Positions 9,024 to 17,795 of a stretch of 64,000 bases of DNA are shown here, piece by piece. Both the position numbers and the translations under genes were made by a program. Every line of letters starts with the position of its first letter. Position 1 is the stretch's first letter. The DNA comes from SYLG01 sp965226945 (GTDB lineage: Bacteria > Planctomycetota > Planctomycetia > Gemmatales > Gemmataceae): contig OZ245717.1 in the NCBI GenBank assembly GCA_965226945.1, forward strand, positions 1,054,001 to 1,118,000. The letters run 5' to 3'. Below the pieces are notes generated by a model. The model was not told the DNA's origin. It searched no databases and was given only the letters and a program-made list of their open reading frames with translations.

Positions 9024-9893
9024 ATGCTCGCCACGCTTTTCCTGTGCTGCCTGGTCAGCACCACGCCCGTGATGGTCGGCCAGCCGCCTCAGACCGGCGG
9101 ATTGCCCTCCGGTGGCGCTCCTCCCATCCCCACCACGGACCGCAATCCGGGTGCCGCCAGCAACCGAGGGGCGTCCCGAACGCCCGAACCTGCGGGCGCC
9201 GATCTATCCGCGGCGGCGAAGCAGGTTATCGAACGGGCCATTGAAGCCCACGGCGGTAAGGCGCTGCTTTCCAAGGTCCATGCCGACCGGGTCAAGCTCA
9301 AGGGAAAACTGGTCGTTGATAAGGTGGAAGTCCCTTATTCCGCCGAGACAGCAGTGCAGTTACCCAACCAATTTCGCAACACCATCCAGTTCAACCAGGG
9401 GAAAAAAGATGTCGTCATGACGCAGGTGCTCAACGGAGAATCTGTCGCCGTGTGGATCAACGGCAAACAACAGAAGATCCCTCCAGCGATGGAGGAGGAA
9501 ATTCGCCAGAATTTCGCCCTGAACCGGGCGATTCGCATGCTTGCGCTCCTGGAAGACCCGGGTTACGAGCTGAAATATCTGGGCAAAGATGAGGACCCGG
9601 CCCGCGTGCTCCATGTCGTGCGGATCAACCATCGCGGCCTGCGGGAACTGCGCATGTTTTTCGAATCGGGCACCGGCTTGCTCGTCAAAACCGAGCATCC
9701 GGTCGACTACCAAGGCAAGCAATACTTGCAAGAAGAACGCTATTCTGACTTTCGTAGCCTTTCCGGATTCCGCAGACCTGTGAAAATGGAAGTCATCCGG
9801 GGTGGCCAAAAGCTTCTTGAAGCCTCCCTGACGGAAGTCCATTATCCCGAATCGCTGCCGCCTGAGCTATTCGCCACGGAAACGAAACCTTGA
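9024..9893 (+). CDS. Secreted protein of unknown function (LolA-like fold suspected)
   Basis: The 289-residue product begins with a hydrophobic leader (MLATLFLCCLVSTT) followed by a Pro/Gly/Ser-rich linker to about residue 65. The rest starts with AIEAHGGKALLSKVHADRV, a pattern common in planctomycete and bacteroidete secreted proteins related to outer-membrane lipoprotein carrier folds, and continues with alternating strands (LKGKLVV, FFESGTGLLVKTE, YSDFRSLSGFRRPVKME). No enzyme motif is seen. The stop overlaps the TTG start of the pseudouridine synthase (TTGA), so the pair forms a coupled unit even though one product is exported and the other cytoplasmic. The function is unknown; the fold is an inference from strand pattern only. 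Confidence 0.75.
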   Translation: MLATLFLCCLVSTTPVMVGQPPQTGGLPSGGAPPIPTTDRNPGAASNRGASRTPEPAGADLSAAAKQVIERAIEAHGGKALLSKVHADRVKLKGKLVVDKVEVPYSAETAVQLPNQFRNTIQFNQGKKDVVMTQVLNGESVAVWINGKQQKIPPAMEEEIRQNFALNRAIRMLALLEDPGYELKYLGKDEDPARVLHVVRINHRGLRELRMFFESGTGLLVKTEHPVDYQGKQYLQEERYSDFRSLSGFRRPVKMEVIRGGQKLLEASLTEVHYPESLPPELFATETKP

Positions 9894-10885
9894 GTCAAAA
9901 AGCATGGCATGGCAAGGTCGTGGCCTCGGAACAAGGGCAGCGCCTCGACCATTGGCTATCGCAAAAAGCCCGTCTGACGAAGTCCGCGATCTTGCGGGCC
10001 TTCAAGGAAAAGCGGGTGATGCGTGCGGGAGAATTGGTCCAGCCCGACTCACTGACCGTTCTTGGCCAAGTTTATCACATGATCGAACCCAAGCAGGCGC
10101 CGAGCGCGTCGCAGGGGGGCGGCGCCCAAGGGGGCAGCACCGCTGGCAATAAGCCGGTCAAACCGAATCTCCAAATCGTTTATCTCGACCAGGAGATTGT
10201 GGTCATCAACAAACCTCCCGGTTTGACCACCAGCCGCAATTCTCGAGACCTCAAGGAATTTGGCCCCAAAGCCAAGGAATTCCTCCCGCCCACGGCAGCC
10301 GACTGGCTTCCTCAGTTCCTTCCTTCGAAGCAGCGGGTCTTCCCGGTTCATCGCATTGACCGTGAAACGAGCGGAGTTCTCGTCTTCGCCCTCAATGTCA
10401 AAACCGCGGCCAAGTTGGCCAAGATGTTCAAAGCTCATGCCTTGAAGCGCTCCTACCTCGCCTTGACGCGCAATGTCCCTCCTGATGGCACGATCACCAA
10501 TGAATTGGTCAGGGATCGCGGGGACGGCCGGCGCGGCTCGGGGTCGCCGGGCGAGCCGGCGGTCACCAAGGTGGAAGTGGTGGAAACTCGCGACTGGGGG
10601 GCGCTGGTGCGCTGCACGCTGGAAACCGGCCGGACTCACCAGGTGCGCATTCACCTGGCCGAGGCGGGCGCCCCACTATGCGGCGAGAAGATTTACGACC
10701 GCCCACTGCATGGCAAACCGTTCAAGGACCCTTCCGAAGCCCCACGGATTATGCTCCATGCCCATCTGCTGGCATTTGCGCATCCCACCACGGGTAAACC
10801 GCTCCATTTCGAAGTCGAGCCGCCGAGTGATTTTCAAAAAGTCTTGAAGCGGATGAGGTCGTCGGGTCAGCGCGGCCGCGCTTGA
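9890..10885 (+). CDS. RluA-family 23S rRNA/tRNA pseudouridine synthase
   Basis: The 331-residue protein isomerises uridine to pseudouridine in RNA. An S4-like RNA-binding segment covers roughly residues 10-65 (QRLDHWLSQKARLTKSAI), followed by a Ser/Gly-rich linker and the catalytic domain. HRIDRETSGVLVFA at 154-167 contains the catalytic Asp157, and TGRTHQVRIHLAEAGAPLCG is the conserved RluA-family motif near residue 245. The start is a TTG that overlaps the upstream TGA stop as TTGA. The exact target nucleotide cannot be assigned; RluC/RluD-type activity is the best guess. A strong hairpin terminator follows 70 nt after the stop. Confidence 0.9.
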   Translation: MSQKAWHGKVVASEQGQRLDHWLSQKARLTKSAILRAFKEKRVMRAGELVQPDSLTVLGQVYHMIEPKQAPSASQGGGAQGGSTAGNKPVKPNLQIVYLDQEIVVINKPPGLTTSRNSRDLKEFGPKAKEFLPPTAADWLPQFLPSKQRVFPVHRIDRETSGVLVFALNVKTAAKLAKMFKAHALKRSYLALTRNVPPDGTITNELVRDRGDGRRGSGSPGEPAVTKVEVVETRDWGALVRCTLETGRTHQVRIHLAEAGAPLCGEKIYDRPLHGKPFKDPSEAPRIMLHAHLLAFAHPTTGKPLHFEVEPPSDFQKVLKRMRSSGQRGRA

Positions 10886-10956
10886 TCGGAGCCCAAAAGC
10901 GCGGCAAATCAACCCCAATGGTTAAGAATCCAAAATAGAGACAAGATAGTGAGACA

Positions 10957-10988
10957 AAAAAGGCTCCCGCATGATCGGGAGCCTTTTT
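10957..10988. terminator. Bidirectional Rho-independent terminator
   Basis: A perfect 13-bp stem (left arm 10957-10969, right arm 10976-10988) with a 6-nt loop has A-runs on its left side and T-runs on its right side, so it can terminate in both directions. It sits between the convergent ends of the pseudouridine synthase gene and the DUF6263-like gene. Confidence 0.9.
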
Positions 10989-11013
10989 GATTTCCAGGAA
11001 GACCGCTTTACGA

Positions 11014-12177
11014 CTACTTCTTTTCGTCTTTCTTCGGTTCTTCTTTCTTGGGAGCTTCCTTTTTGGGCTCTTCCTTCTTCGGCTCTTCCTTCTTAGTTTC
11101 TTCCTTCTTAGTTTCAGTCTTCGGAGGAACCGGGGTGTTCATGGGAGGCGTTCCGGGAAGCGGGGGAATCGTTCCCGCGGGGACCGGGGTGTTGCCCGAA
11201 GGTGCGCCAGCGGGGGCCAGCGGGTTGGTGTCCATGGTGTCGACGGTGGTGTTCTGGCTTTGTTCCAGGTTGACCTTGGTGCTTTGGCCGCCGATTTCGA
11301 TCGTCAGGTCGCCCTTCACGGTCAAGGTCGACTGGGACTTTTCAATCCGGCCCTTGGCGGAGTCGAACAGGATCTGGCCGCCGGCGGTCGTCTTGCCGTC
11401 CTTGTTGGCGACGGTTTTGAGGTCCGAAGAGGTGATCTTGAAGGGTAGGCCCCCCGCGTTGGTTTCGCCAGCCTTGTAGACCATGTCGAGGTCGACCTTG
11501 ATCTTGTCGAGCGCCTTTTCTTTGCCTTCGTAGGTGTACTTGTAGGTGTTCTCGTATTTGCCGATGGGTCCGAGGTCGAAGGTCGACTTGCGGGTCCATT
11601 CGCCGGTCTTCTTGTCGCCCTTGGTCGCCTCATATCCGGGGATGGCGCCGAAGGTCGGTTCGGCCATGTCCTTCAGGGCTTGCTCGTTGAGGATCTTGTC
11701 CAAAAGCGCCTGCATCTGAGGGTTGGCGGTCACCATCTTCTTGATGAATTCTTCGCGGCCGGTGATCTTGGTGATCTTGTTGTCCTTGACGTTCAGGGAG
11801 ACGATGAACTCGGAACCCTTGAGCGCCTTGAAGAACTCGGAAAGGGGATTGGCGGCTTCGGACTCCTTGGTCGAATCGTAGGCAATCTTGTTACCGCCGA
11901 TATCAATCGACATCACGATGCCTTCGATCCGCTGGCGCAGTTCCCAGACATCCCCTTCTTGCTTGATGGGGGTCCAGGAGAAATAGAACGTCTGCGATTG
12001 GTTCTGCTTGACCTCGTTATCGCTTACCCGCATCGATTGCTGCGTGTCGGTCGTCATCTTTTGGAAAAACGGTTTGTCTTTTTCGAATTTCCATTTGAGA
12101 ACCGACTTGTCCTGACCATAGGCCGGAGCGAGAACGATGCAACCGGCAAGCACCGCCAGTAAACCAAGCCGCGCCAT
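11014..12177 (-). CDS. Secreted DUF6263-like protein with Lys/Glu/Pro repeat tail
   Basis: From the ATG at 12177 the product has 387 residues. It opens with a signal peptide (MARLGLLAVLAGCIVLAPAYGQ). The body, about residues 25-310, is the planctomycete secreted-protein type annotated as DUF6263: a repeated beta pattern with WELRQRIEGIVMSIDIGG, GSEFIVSLNVKDNKI and a later WTRKSTFDLGPIGKYE block. It ends with a Pro/Gly-rich linker and a low-complexity tail of PKKEE/PKKEA units from tandem short DNA repeats. An upstream in-frame ATG at 12234 would bury the signal peptide and is rejected. The gene is monocistronic, with the shared terminator at its 3' end. The family has no known function. Confidence 0.8.
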   Translation of the reverse strand: MARLGLLAVLAGCIVLAPAYGQDKSVLKWKFEKDKPFFQKMTTDTQQSMRVSDNEVKQNQSQTFYFSWTPIKQEGDVWELRQRIEGIVMSIDIGGNKIAYDSTKESEAANPLSEFFKALKGSEFIVSLNVKDNKITKITGREEFIKKMVTANPQMQALLDKILNEQALKDMAEPTFGAIPGYEATKGDKKTGEWTRKSTFDLGPIGKYENTYKYTYEGKEKALDKIKVDLDMVYKAGETNAGGLPFKITSSDLKTVANKDGKTTAGGQILFDSAKGRIEKSQSTLTVKGDLTIEIGGQSTKVNLEQSQNTTVDTMDTNPLAPAGAPSGNTPVPAGTIPPLPGTPPMNTPVPPKTETKKEETKKEEPKKEEPKKEAPKKEEPKKDEKK

Positions 12178-12325
12178 GAAGAAGACTCCAAAAGAAAGCG
12201 AATACCGAGGGGAAGACGGAGGATCGATTCCCAAGTAACTGTTCTAAGGGGTTCGAATTCCCGGCACAAGGGAACCGCCCCAAAACCTCATAAATAGAAG
12301 TTTAGATTTTCAAGCGGAGAAGGCC

Positions 12326-13276
12326 ATGGATTTGTTGTCGACACTGGAAGGCTCGCTGATGGCTGGCTTTTTCCCCAAAGGCTGGAACCTGGAGCATATC
12401 GACCGACTTTCCGAAATCCATGGCGATCAACTGCTATCAAGACGGGCCTGGTGGCATTCCGGTTTCGAGCCAATTCCTTGCGGCGACTTGACCGAGTTCG
12501 ACGTGAAGATGGGGCATGAAATTGCCCTGACGATCCGGGACGCGCACGAGGCGAAACACCCCCTGGCGCTCATTCTACCGGTGGGCCCCATGGGCATGTA
12601 CAAATGGACCGTGTTCTTTTTGCAGTCCTGGAAGACCCCCTGCAACCATGTCCATTGCTTCAACATGGACGAATGGGCCGACGCCAAGGGGAACACGCTG
12701 CCGGGCACCGATAAAGGCTCCTTCCAGTACGCCATGGAAAATGCCTTCTACTCTCCCCTGGGCGCGCAGTCGGTCCCCAAAGAACAACGCCATTTCGCCC
12801 TCAAGGACAAATTGCCGACCTATGCCGAGAGGATCGCGGCGATCAAGGCGCAAGGCGGCAAGCTGGGGGTGGTCTTCGGCATCGGCAGAGTCTGCCACAT
12901 CGCCTTTTGGGAGCCCCATTTCGCCGAGGAATTCGTAGCGGCCGACGAGTGGAAAAAACAAACCCATCGCCTCGGGGCCAAGTTGCATCCGTTGACGATC
13001 GAGCAAAACGCCTTGACCAGTTTCAAGAGCCGCACGACGCTCGTGCCCGCCTTCGCCAACACGATCGGGCCGGGCCTGTTCCTGCAGGCGGACAAGATCA
13101 TTGGCGGATGCGACGGCATCTTCGGCCGCGGCATGCAGTGGCAGGGAATGTCTTTGCGCATGAGCCTGGCGCATGAACCGACCCCGTGGATTCCTTCGAG
13201 CTACATGCCCACGATGCCGGGCAAGTTATTCCTCTTGAAGGAACTACTCGAGCCGCTCGTGGCCGAGTGCAATTAA
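12326..13276 (+). CDS. NagB/6-phosphogluconolactonase-fold protein lacking the catalytic Asp of NagB
   Basis: The 316-residue protein resembles glucosamine-6-phosphate deaminase. LILPVGPMGMYKW near residue 90 corresponds to the phosphate-binding loop, HCFNMDEWAD near 110 matches the FNMDEY motif with its conserved Asp, and GIGRVCHIAFWEP near 190 corresponds to the NagB catalytic loop GVGVDGHIAFNEP. In that loop His and Glu are kept but the catalytic Asp position is Val, so standard deaminase/isomerase chemistry is doubtful. Members of this planctomycete-type subgroup are usually labelled glucosamine-6-phosphate isomerase. There is no signal peptide. It diverges from the DUF6263-like gene with about 150 nt between starts. 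The fold is well supported; the reaction is unknown. Confidence 0.75.
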   Translation: MDLLSTLEGSLMAGFFPKGWNLEHIDRLSEIHGDQLLSRRAWWHSGFEPIPCGDLTEFDVKMGHEIALTIRDAHEAKHPLALILPVGPMGMYKWTVFFLQSWKTPCNHVHCFNMDEWADAKGNTLPGTDKGSFQYAMENAFYSPLGAQSVPKEQRHFALKDKLPTYAERIAAIKAQGGKLGVVFGIGRVCHIAFWEPHFAEEFVAADEWKKQTHRLGAKLHPLTIEQNALTSFKSRTTLVPAFANTIGPGLFLQADKIIGGCDGIFGRGMQWQGMSLRMSLAHEPTPWIPSSYMPTMPGKLFLLKELLEPLVAECN

Positions 13277-13396
13277 GCCTCCAGAGCCCGGGATCAAACC
13301 GCGCACGTCCTCAACGAGATAGGAAATTCCCCGAGGATATCCTCAGGCGCAATGCCCTTCTTTCAGCGATTGCGCCGCGGAAACCTGAGGCTTCAA

Positions 13397-13699
13397 TCAC
13401 TCAAGACAATGCGTTCCGTGAGTGACCGCGCCACCGGCTCTCAAGGCGGCCGCGACAAAGACCGCTTCGGCGATTTCCTCTTCGCTGCAGCCGGCGGCCT
13501 TCGCTTTTTTTGTGTGGATTTCGATGCAGTAAGGGCATTGGGTGGTCAGAGCGACACCTACGGCAATCAGTTCCTTGGTTTTCGCAGGCAAGGCTCCCGG
13601 CGCCATCGCCGCCTTGTCGAAAGCCACATACCCCTCCCAGGCTGCCGGGGCTAGTTGAGCGAACTTTTTCAGCTTTTTCAGATGGTTCATATCGTACAT
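13397..13699 (-). CDS. Carboxymuconolactone decarboxylase/AhpD-like protein
   Basis: The 100-residue product is an all-helical AhpD-like protein. It has the redox motif CPYCIEIH near residue 55, with the CxxC and downstream His of the peroxidase-reductase subfamily, and the typical TKELIAVGVA lead-in and AAALRAGGAVTHG ending. I chose the ATG at 13699 because AGGAG lies about 8 nt upstream and the homology begins here; the open frame continues 255 nt upstream but overlaps the neighbouring gene and has no family similarity. It probably reduces peroxides or acts as a thiol-disulfide partner in the cytoplasm; the physiological partner is not visible. It sits downstream of the PNPOx-like gene on the same strand, with about 210 nt between. 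Confidence 0.87.
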   Translation of the reverse strand: MYDMNHLKKLKKFAQLAPAAWEGYVAFDKAAMAPGALPAKTKELIAVGVALTTQCPYCIEIHTKKAKAAGCSEEEIAEAVFVAAALRAGGAVTHGTHCLE

Positions 13700-13907
13700 C
13701 GTCAAGCTCCTGAATCGGTTGCAGAAGGTGCGGCCATCGCGGTTCCCCCAAGCCCGATCGCTTTCAGGGATCCGGGTTCCACTGCGCGCGGCGATCAAAA
13801 CGAAGGCCGAAATTCGGCGTGAAGACATTGATAAGAAATCTGGGGAAGAAGGGGAAATGGACACGAACCGCTCTTCGGCGTCCCGTGTGCTGTGGGATGA
13901 TCCTGCT

Positions 13908-14459
13908 TCAGCGAACTGGATCCAGTCCCGGCAACCCGTCAATGCTCTTGGCATTCTTCTGGTGCTGATATTTCGCGATGCCTTCAGGACCTTTTTTCTC
14001 GGCCCACTTCACCAAGGTGTCGCGGTCTTCGACAAATTGAAAACGCGGCACCGAATACCCGCACGAGGCGCTCACGCGCTCGACCTCCACCCGGATGATC
14101 GCACGCACCCCGGCATACTCGGGAAAGAGATCCTTCAGCTCGGACCAATCATGATCACCGGGCAGCACCGTTGTCCCCGTACCATGGAGCCGCACAATGC
14201 GCGGCGGCCCCGCGAAAGCACAAAGCATGATCAAAATGCGCCCATTTTCGCGCAGATGGGCGATCGTCTCGATGCCGCTTCCCGTCAAATCGAGGTAGGC
14301 CACCTGCCGGGAATTCAGCACTCGTAGCGAGTCCATTCCCTTGGGGGAACAGTTGATCAAGCCGTCCGTGGCCAAGGGCGCGGTCGCGACAAAGAAGACC
14401 TTCTGGTCCGTGATCCAGGCGGCCAGGTCGTCATCAATTGCGTCCAATTGCTTGCCCAT
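13908..14459 (-). CDS. Pyridoxamine 5'-phosphate oxidase-fold flavoprotein
   Basis: The 183-residue protein has the split-barrel PNPOx fold. The first strand is VFFVATAPLATDGLINCSPKG, followed by VAYLDLTGSGIETIAHLRENGRI and ILIMLCAFAGPPRIVRLHGTG, the usual cofactor-binding order for FMN or F420 proteins of this group. Conserved signatures of true PdxH are absent, so vitamin B6 synthesis should not be assumed. A later YSVPRF segment matches the bacterial general-stress type of this fold. The start ATG at 14459 is the first that gives the full fold. No operon partner is certain. The fold is firm; the substrate is unknown. Confidence 0.83.
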   Translation of the reverse strand: MGKQLDAIDDDLAAWITDQKVFFVATAPLATDGLINCSPKGMDSLRVLNSRQVAYLDLTGSGIETIAHLRENGRILIMLCAFAGPPRIVRLHGTGTTVLPGDHDWSELKDLFPEYAGVRAIIRVEVERVSASCGYSVPRFQFVEDRDTLVKWAEKKGPEGIAKYQHQKNAKSIDGLPGLDPVR

Positions 14460-14570
14460 GAAATCCTCGAGCGTCTTTCATCCCCACTGCCTGTTGGTCT
14501 CCGTTTTTTTCTCCGCGCCACCGCGTCTGCGCGTGTAATCCCTCTCTCGATCCTCTCCAACGGACCCGAT

Positions 14571-17500
14571 TCAACCACCCGCAGTCTCTTTCGCCTTTTT
14601 GCCCCAGATCCAGTGCCCCAAATCCTCCCAAATCGAATAGGCGATCGGGGTCAAGAGCAGGGTGAGGAGCAGGCTCAAGAGTTGCCCGCCCAAAATGAGC
14701 TTGGCCATCCCCGAACGAGTCGACGCTCCCGGCCCCTGTCCCAAGGCCATCGGCACCATCGCCGCCAGCAACATGATCGTGGTCATCATGATCGGGCGAA
14801 GCCGGGTCGCATTCGCCTCAAGGATCGCCTCGCGCTGGGCCAGACCGCGATCGCGCAAGGTGTTCATGTAGTCGATTTGCAAAATGCCGTTTTTCTTGAC
14901 GATGCCAAAGAGCATGAACAGTCCAAACATCGCATAAATGTCGAGATTCGTTCGCAAAATCCACAAGGAGAATAGCGCGAACGGGATCGTCAGCGGCAAG
15001 GCGATCAAAATGGAAATCGGGTGGATGAAACTTTCGAATTGCGCCGCCAAGATCATGTACATGAACAAAAATGCCAGCCCAAAGGCAATGACGAAATTCG
15101 CATTCGACTCCGACAAGGTCTTGGCCCGGCCGATGAATTCCCAACGGTACTGGGGCGGTAGGCCCATTTCGCGGACATGATTGCCAAGAAGAATGACCGC
15201 CTCGCCTAGCGACTTGTTCGTGAGGTTTGCCGACACCACGACCTGGCGCTGGCGTCCAAAACGGTCGATCGTGTTAGGCCCAAGCGCCCGCTCCAACCGG
15301 ACGACGCTCCCCAGTCTGACGACTCCGGAAGGCGTGCGCGTCGAGGGAACGGTCAACCGGCCAATCGTTTCCGGATCGTTGCGGTAGTCTTTATCCGCCC
15401 GCAGCCAAACATCGTACTGTTCATCGAATTCGCGGTATTTGCTGACGGGCAATCCGCCCACGAGCACATTGGCCGTCGACGAAACCGCCTCGATCGTCAC
15501 CCCAAGATCGGACAATCGTTCCCGATCGGGGCGAATCCTCAGCTCCGGTTTGCGTAGCGACAGGCTGGTGTCGACATCGACGAAATAACCCTGATCGCGC
15601 ATCCAACCGGCGATCTGCTCGGAATACTCCTTGAGCTTTTCCATATCGGGCCCGGCGAGGTTGAAATCGATTTCGACCTGGCGAAAGCCGGACCCCTGGA
15701 ATGCCGACACGTCCTGCACGGAGGCCCGCAGGTCGGGGAAATCTTCGAGAACGACCCGAGCCCTGGCCTGAATATCGAACTGGGTGTAGGCCAATCTGCC
15801 AAATCCCACGGAGCGAGTCATGTCGTGCCAGATTCCGCCCAGCCAACTGGTGCGCTCACCCAGCGAGAAGAATGGAGTGAACTCTCGGTCACCCAAGTCT
15901 TGCAATCGCACATACAAGGTCGCCTTGGTCACATCCCCCTGCCCCTTGGTGACGCGGCCCGAGGTTTCGCCGATGACGGTATAAGTCTCTTCCACCCCTT
16001 CGAATTTGCGGATACGCCTTTCGATTTCCCCCATCACTTCGTCGGCGCGTTCGAGTGTGTAGCCTTCGGGCAAGGTCGCCGCGACTTCGAATTCGCTCTG
16101 GTCGTCGCGCGGCACGAAGTCCTTGCCGATCATCCCAAAAATGACCGGGGTCATGCAGAAAATGGCAATCGATCCCAGGACGACCACCCAGCGATGGTCC
16201 AGCGACCACTCGAGGATGCCCATGTAGGTCTTCTCGGTCATGCGCCAAAGGAAGCCCGACTTGCTGCCATGGGCGACATCGTCGGTGGCTTTCAAAAAGC
16301 GCGAGCAGAGCATGGGGGTCAGGGTGAACGAAACGAACATACTTGCTAGCAGGGAGAAGCCGACCACAAATCCAAAGCTTGAAAAAAAGCGGCCAACCCG
16401 GCCCCCCATGAAGGCCACGGGAATGAAGATGACGAGTAAGGAAAGCGTGGTCGCCACCACCGCCAGGGCGATCTCATTGGTCGCTTCGAGCGAGGCCTCA
16501 CGGGGGCCGACTTTCTTCTCTTCCATGAAGCGGAAGATGTTCTCGTGCACGACCACGGCATCGTCGATCACGATGCCGATCGCCAGGATCATGCCGAGCA
16601 GGGTGATGTTGTTGAGCGTGAAGCCCATGGCATACATGAAGACGAAGGTGCCAATCATCGAACAGGGGATTGCCGTGGTGGCAATCAAGGTCGTGCGCCA
16701 GTCGTTCATGAACCAGAGAATTGTCAGGCTGACGAGAAAGCCCGCCATGAACAGGTGGATTTTCACTTCCTCGATCGAGGTCTTGATGAAGCGGGATTGA
16801 TCGCGAATGATCTCCACCTGAAGATCGTCGGGCAGATCGGGCAGGATCTTCAGGAGTCGCGCCTTGACCCGGTCGACCACTTCAACGGTGTTCGAGCCGG
16901 ATTGTTTTTGGACAATCAGGCTGATCGCGTTGTCCCCCAGCGGCTGGTTTTCCGGGTTATGGGCGCGCACCCAAAGGCGGGACACGCCGCGCGGCTCCTC
17001 GATCGAGTCTTCGACCCGGCCGACATCTTCGATGCGGATCGGCTGGCCGTTGCGATTGGCAATAATCAGCTTCTCGAAATCCCTGGGGTCCTCAATTCTG
17101 CCAAGTGTACGGAGTACCACTTCGCCCCGGCCTTGATCGACCCGGCCGCCGGGCTGCTCCTGGTTTTCGCGAATGAGCGCCTGGCGCACATCTTCAATCG
17201 AAAGGTTGGGATATTTGAGCAGCTTTTCCGGGTCGACAAAAACGTTGATCGCGCGCTCGCGGCCGCCCACCAGGCTGACCGCGCCAACGCCGCTAAGGGT
17301 TTCCAGATCCTCTTTAATGCGCTTGCGGGCCAGTTCAGTCACTTCGCGCAGATCGCGCCTGCCGGAAACCGCGATGGTGAGCACGGGGGAAGCGTCGAGG
17401 TCGAACCGGTCGATGATGGGCGCGTCGGTGCCGACGGGAAGCTGGCTTAGAAGCGAGCGGACCTTGGCATCGGCTTCCGCGGCCGCGACGGCGCCGTTCT

Positions 17501-17795
17501 TTTCGAGCACAAACTGAATCGTGACCTGGGAAAAGCCTTCCTTCGTGGTCGAACGGAGTTCGTCGATGCCGCTGACGGTATTGACGATTTCTTCGATCGG
17601 CTTGGTGATCGTCGTTTCGACTTCCTCGGCGCTGGCGCCTCTCAAGGTCGTGGTGATCACGACCACGGGAAGATCGACGTTGGGAAACAGATCGACACCC
17701 AACCGAAAATAGGAGGCGATTCCCAACACCAGGGGCGCCGCAAGGAGCATGGCCGTGAAGACGGGACGGCGAATGCAAATTTCCCAGATACTCAT
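14571..17795 (-). CDS. RND efflux permease, HAE1/AcrB type
   Basis: The 1074-residue inner-membrane pump exports drugs or other hydrophobic compounds by proton exchange. The start MSIWEICIRRPVF and first membrane span, the large periplasmic loop, and the second half opening near residue 540 (SLDHRWVVVLGSIAIFC) give the expected duplicated 12-span layout. The proton-relay acidic pair is in the fourth span as IGIVIDDAVVVHENIF, as in AcrB-type pumps. The C-terminal half keeps the family motif GIVKKNGILQIDYMN. It follows the adaptor gene with an ATGA overlap, so adaptor and pump are made in step. No TolC-like outer-membrane gene is in the window, so the channel must come from another locus. The substrate is unknown. 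Confidence 0.93.
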   Translation of the reverse strand: MSIWEICIRRPVFTAMLLAAPLVLGIASYFRLGVDLFPNVDLPVVVITTTLRGASAEEVETTITKPIEEIVNTVSGIDELRSTTKEGFSQVTIQFVLEKNGAVAAAEADAKVRSLLSQLPVGTDAPIIDRFDLDASPVLTIAVSGRRDLREVTELARKRIKEDLETLSGVGAVSLVGGRERAINVFVDPEKLLKYPNLSIEDVRQALIRENQEQPGGRVDQGRGEVVLRTLGRIEDPRDFEKLIIANRNGQPIRIEDVGRVEDSIEEPRGVSRLWVRAHNPENQPLGDNAISLIVQKQSGSNTVEVVDRVKARLLKILPDLPDDLQVEIIRDQSRFIKTSIEEVKIHLFMAGFLVSLTILWFMNDWRTTLIATTAIPCSMIGTFVFMYAMGFTLNNITLLGMILAIGIVIDDAVVVHENIFRFMEEKKVGPREASLEATNEIALAVVATTLSLLVIFIPVAFMGGRVGRFFSSFGFVVGFSLLASMFVSFTLTPMLCSRFLKATDDVAHGSKSGFLWRMTEKTYMGILEWSLDHRWVVVLGSIAIFCMTPVIFGMIGKDFVPRDDQSEFEVAATLPEGYTLERADEVMGEIERRIRKFEGVEETYTVIGETSGRVTKGQGDVTKATLYVRLQDLGDREFTPFFSLGERTSWLGGIWHDMTRSVGFGRLAYTQFDIQARARVVLEDFPDLRASVQDVSAFQGSGFRQVEIDFNLAGPDMEKLKEYSEQIAGWMRDQGYFVDVDTSLSLRKPELRIRPDRERLSDLGVTIEAVSSTANVLVGGLPVSKYREFDEQYDVWLRADKDYRNDPETIGRLTVPSTRTPSGVVRLGSVVRLERALGPNTIDRFGRQRQVVVSANLTNKSLGEAVILLGNHVREMGLPPQYRWEFIGRAKTLSESNANFVIAFGLAFLFMYMILAAQFESFIHPISILIALPLTIPFALFSLWILRTNLDIYAMFGLFMLFGIVKKNGILQIDYMNTLRDRGLAQREAILEANATRLRPIMMTTIMLLAAMVPMALGQGPGASTRSGMAKLILGGQLLSLLLTLLLTPIAYSIWEDLGHWIWGKKAKETAGG

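Noticed and set aside
14571..17795. Assigning the HAE1 pump a drug substrate
   Set aside because: Sequence alone does not distinguish substrates, and no reporter gene is adjacent.
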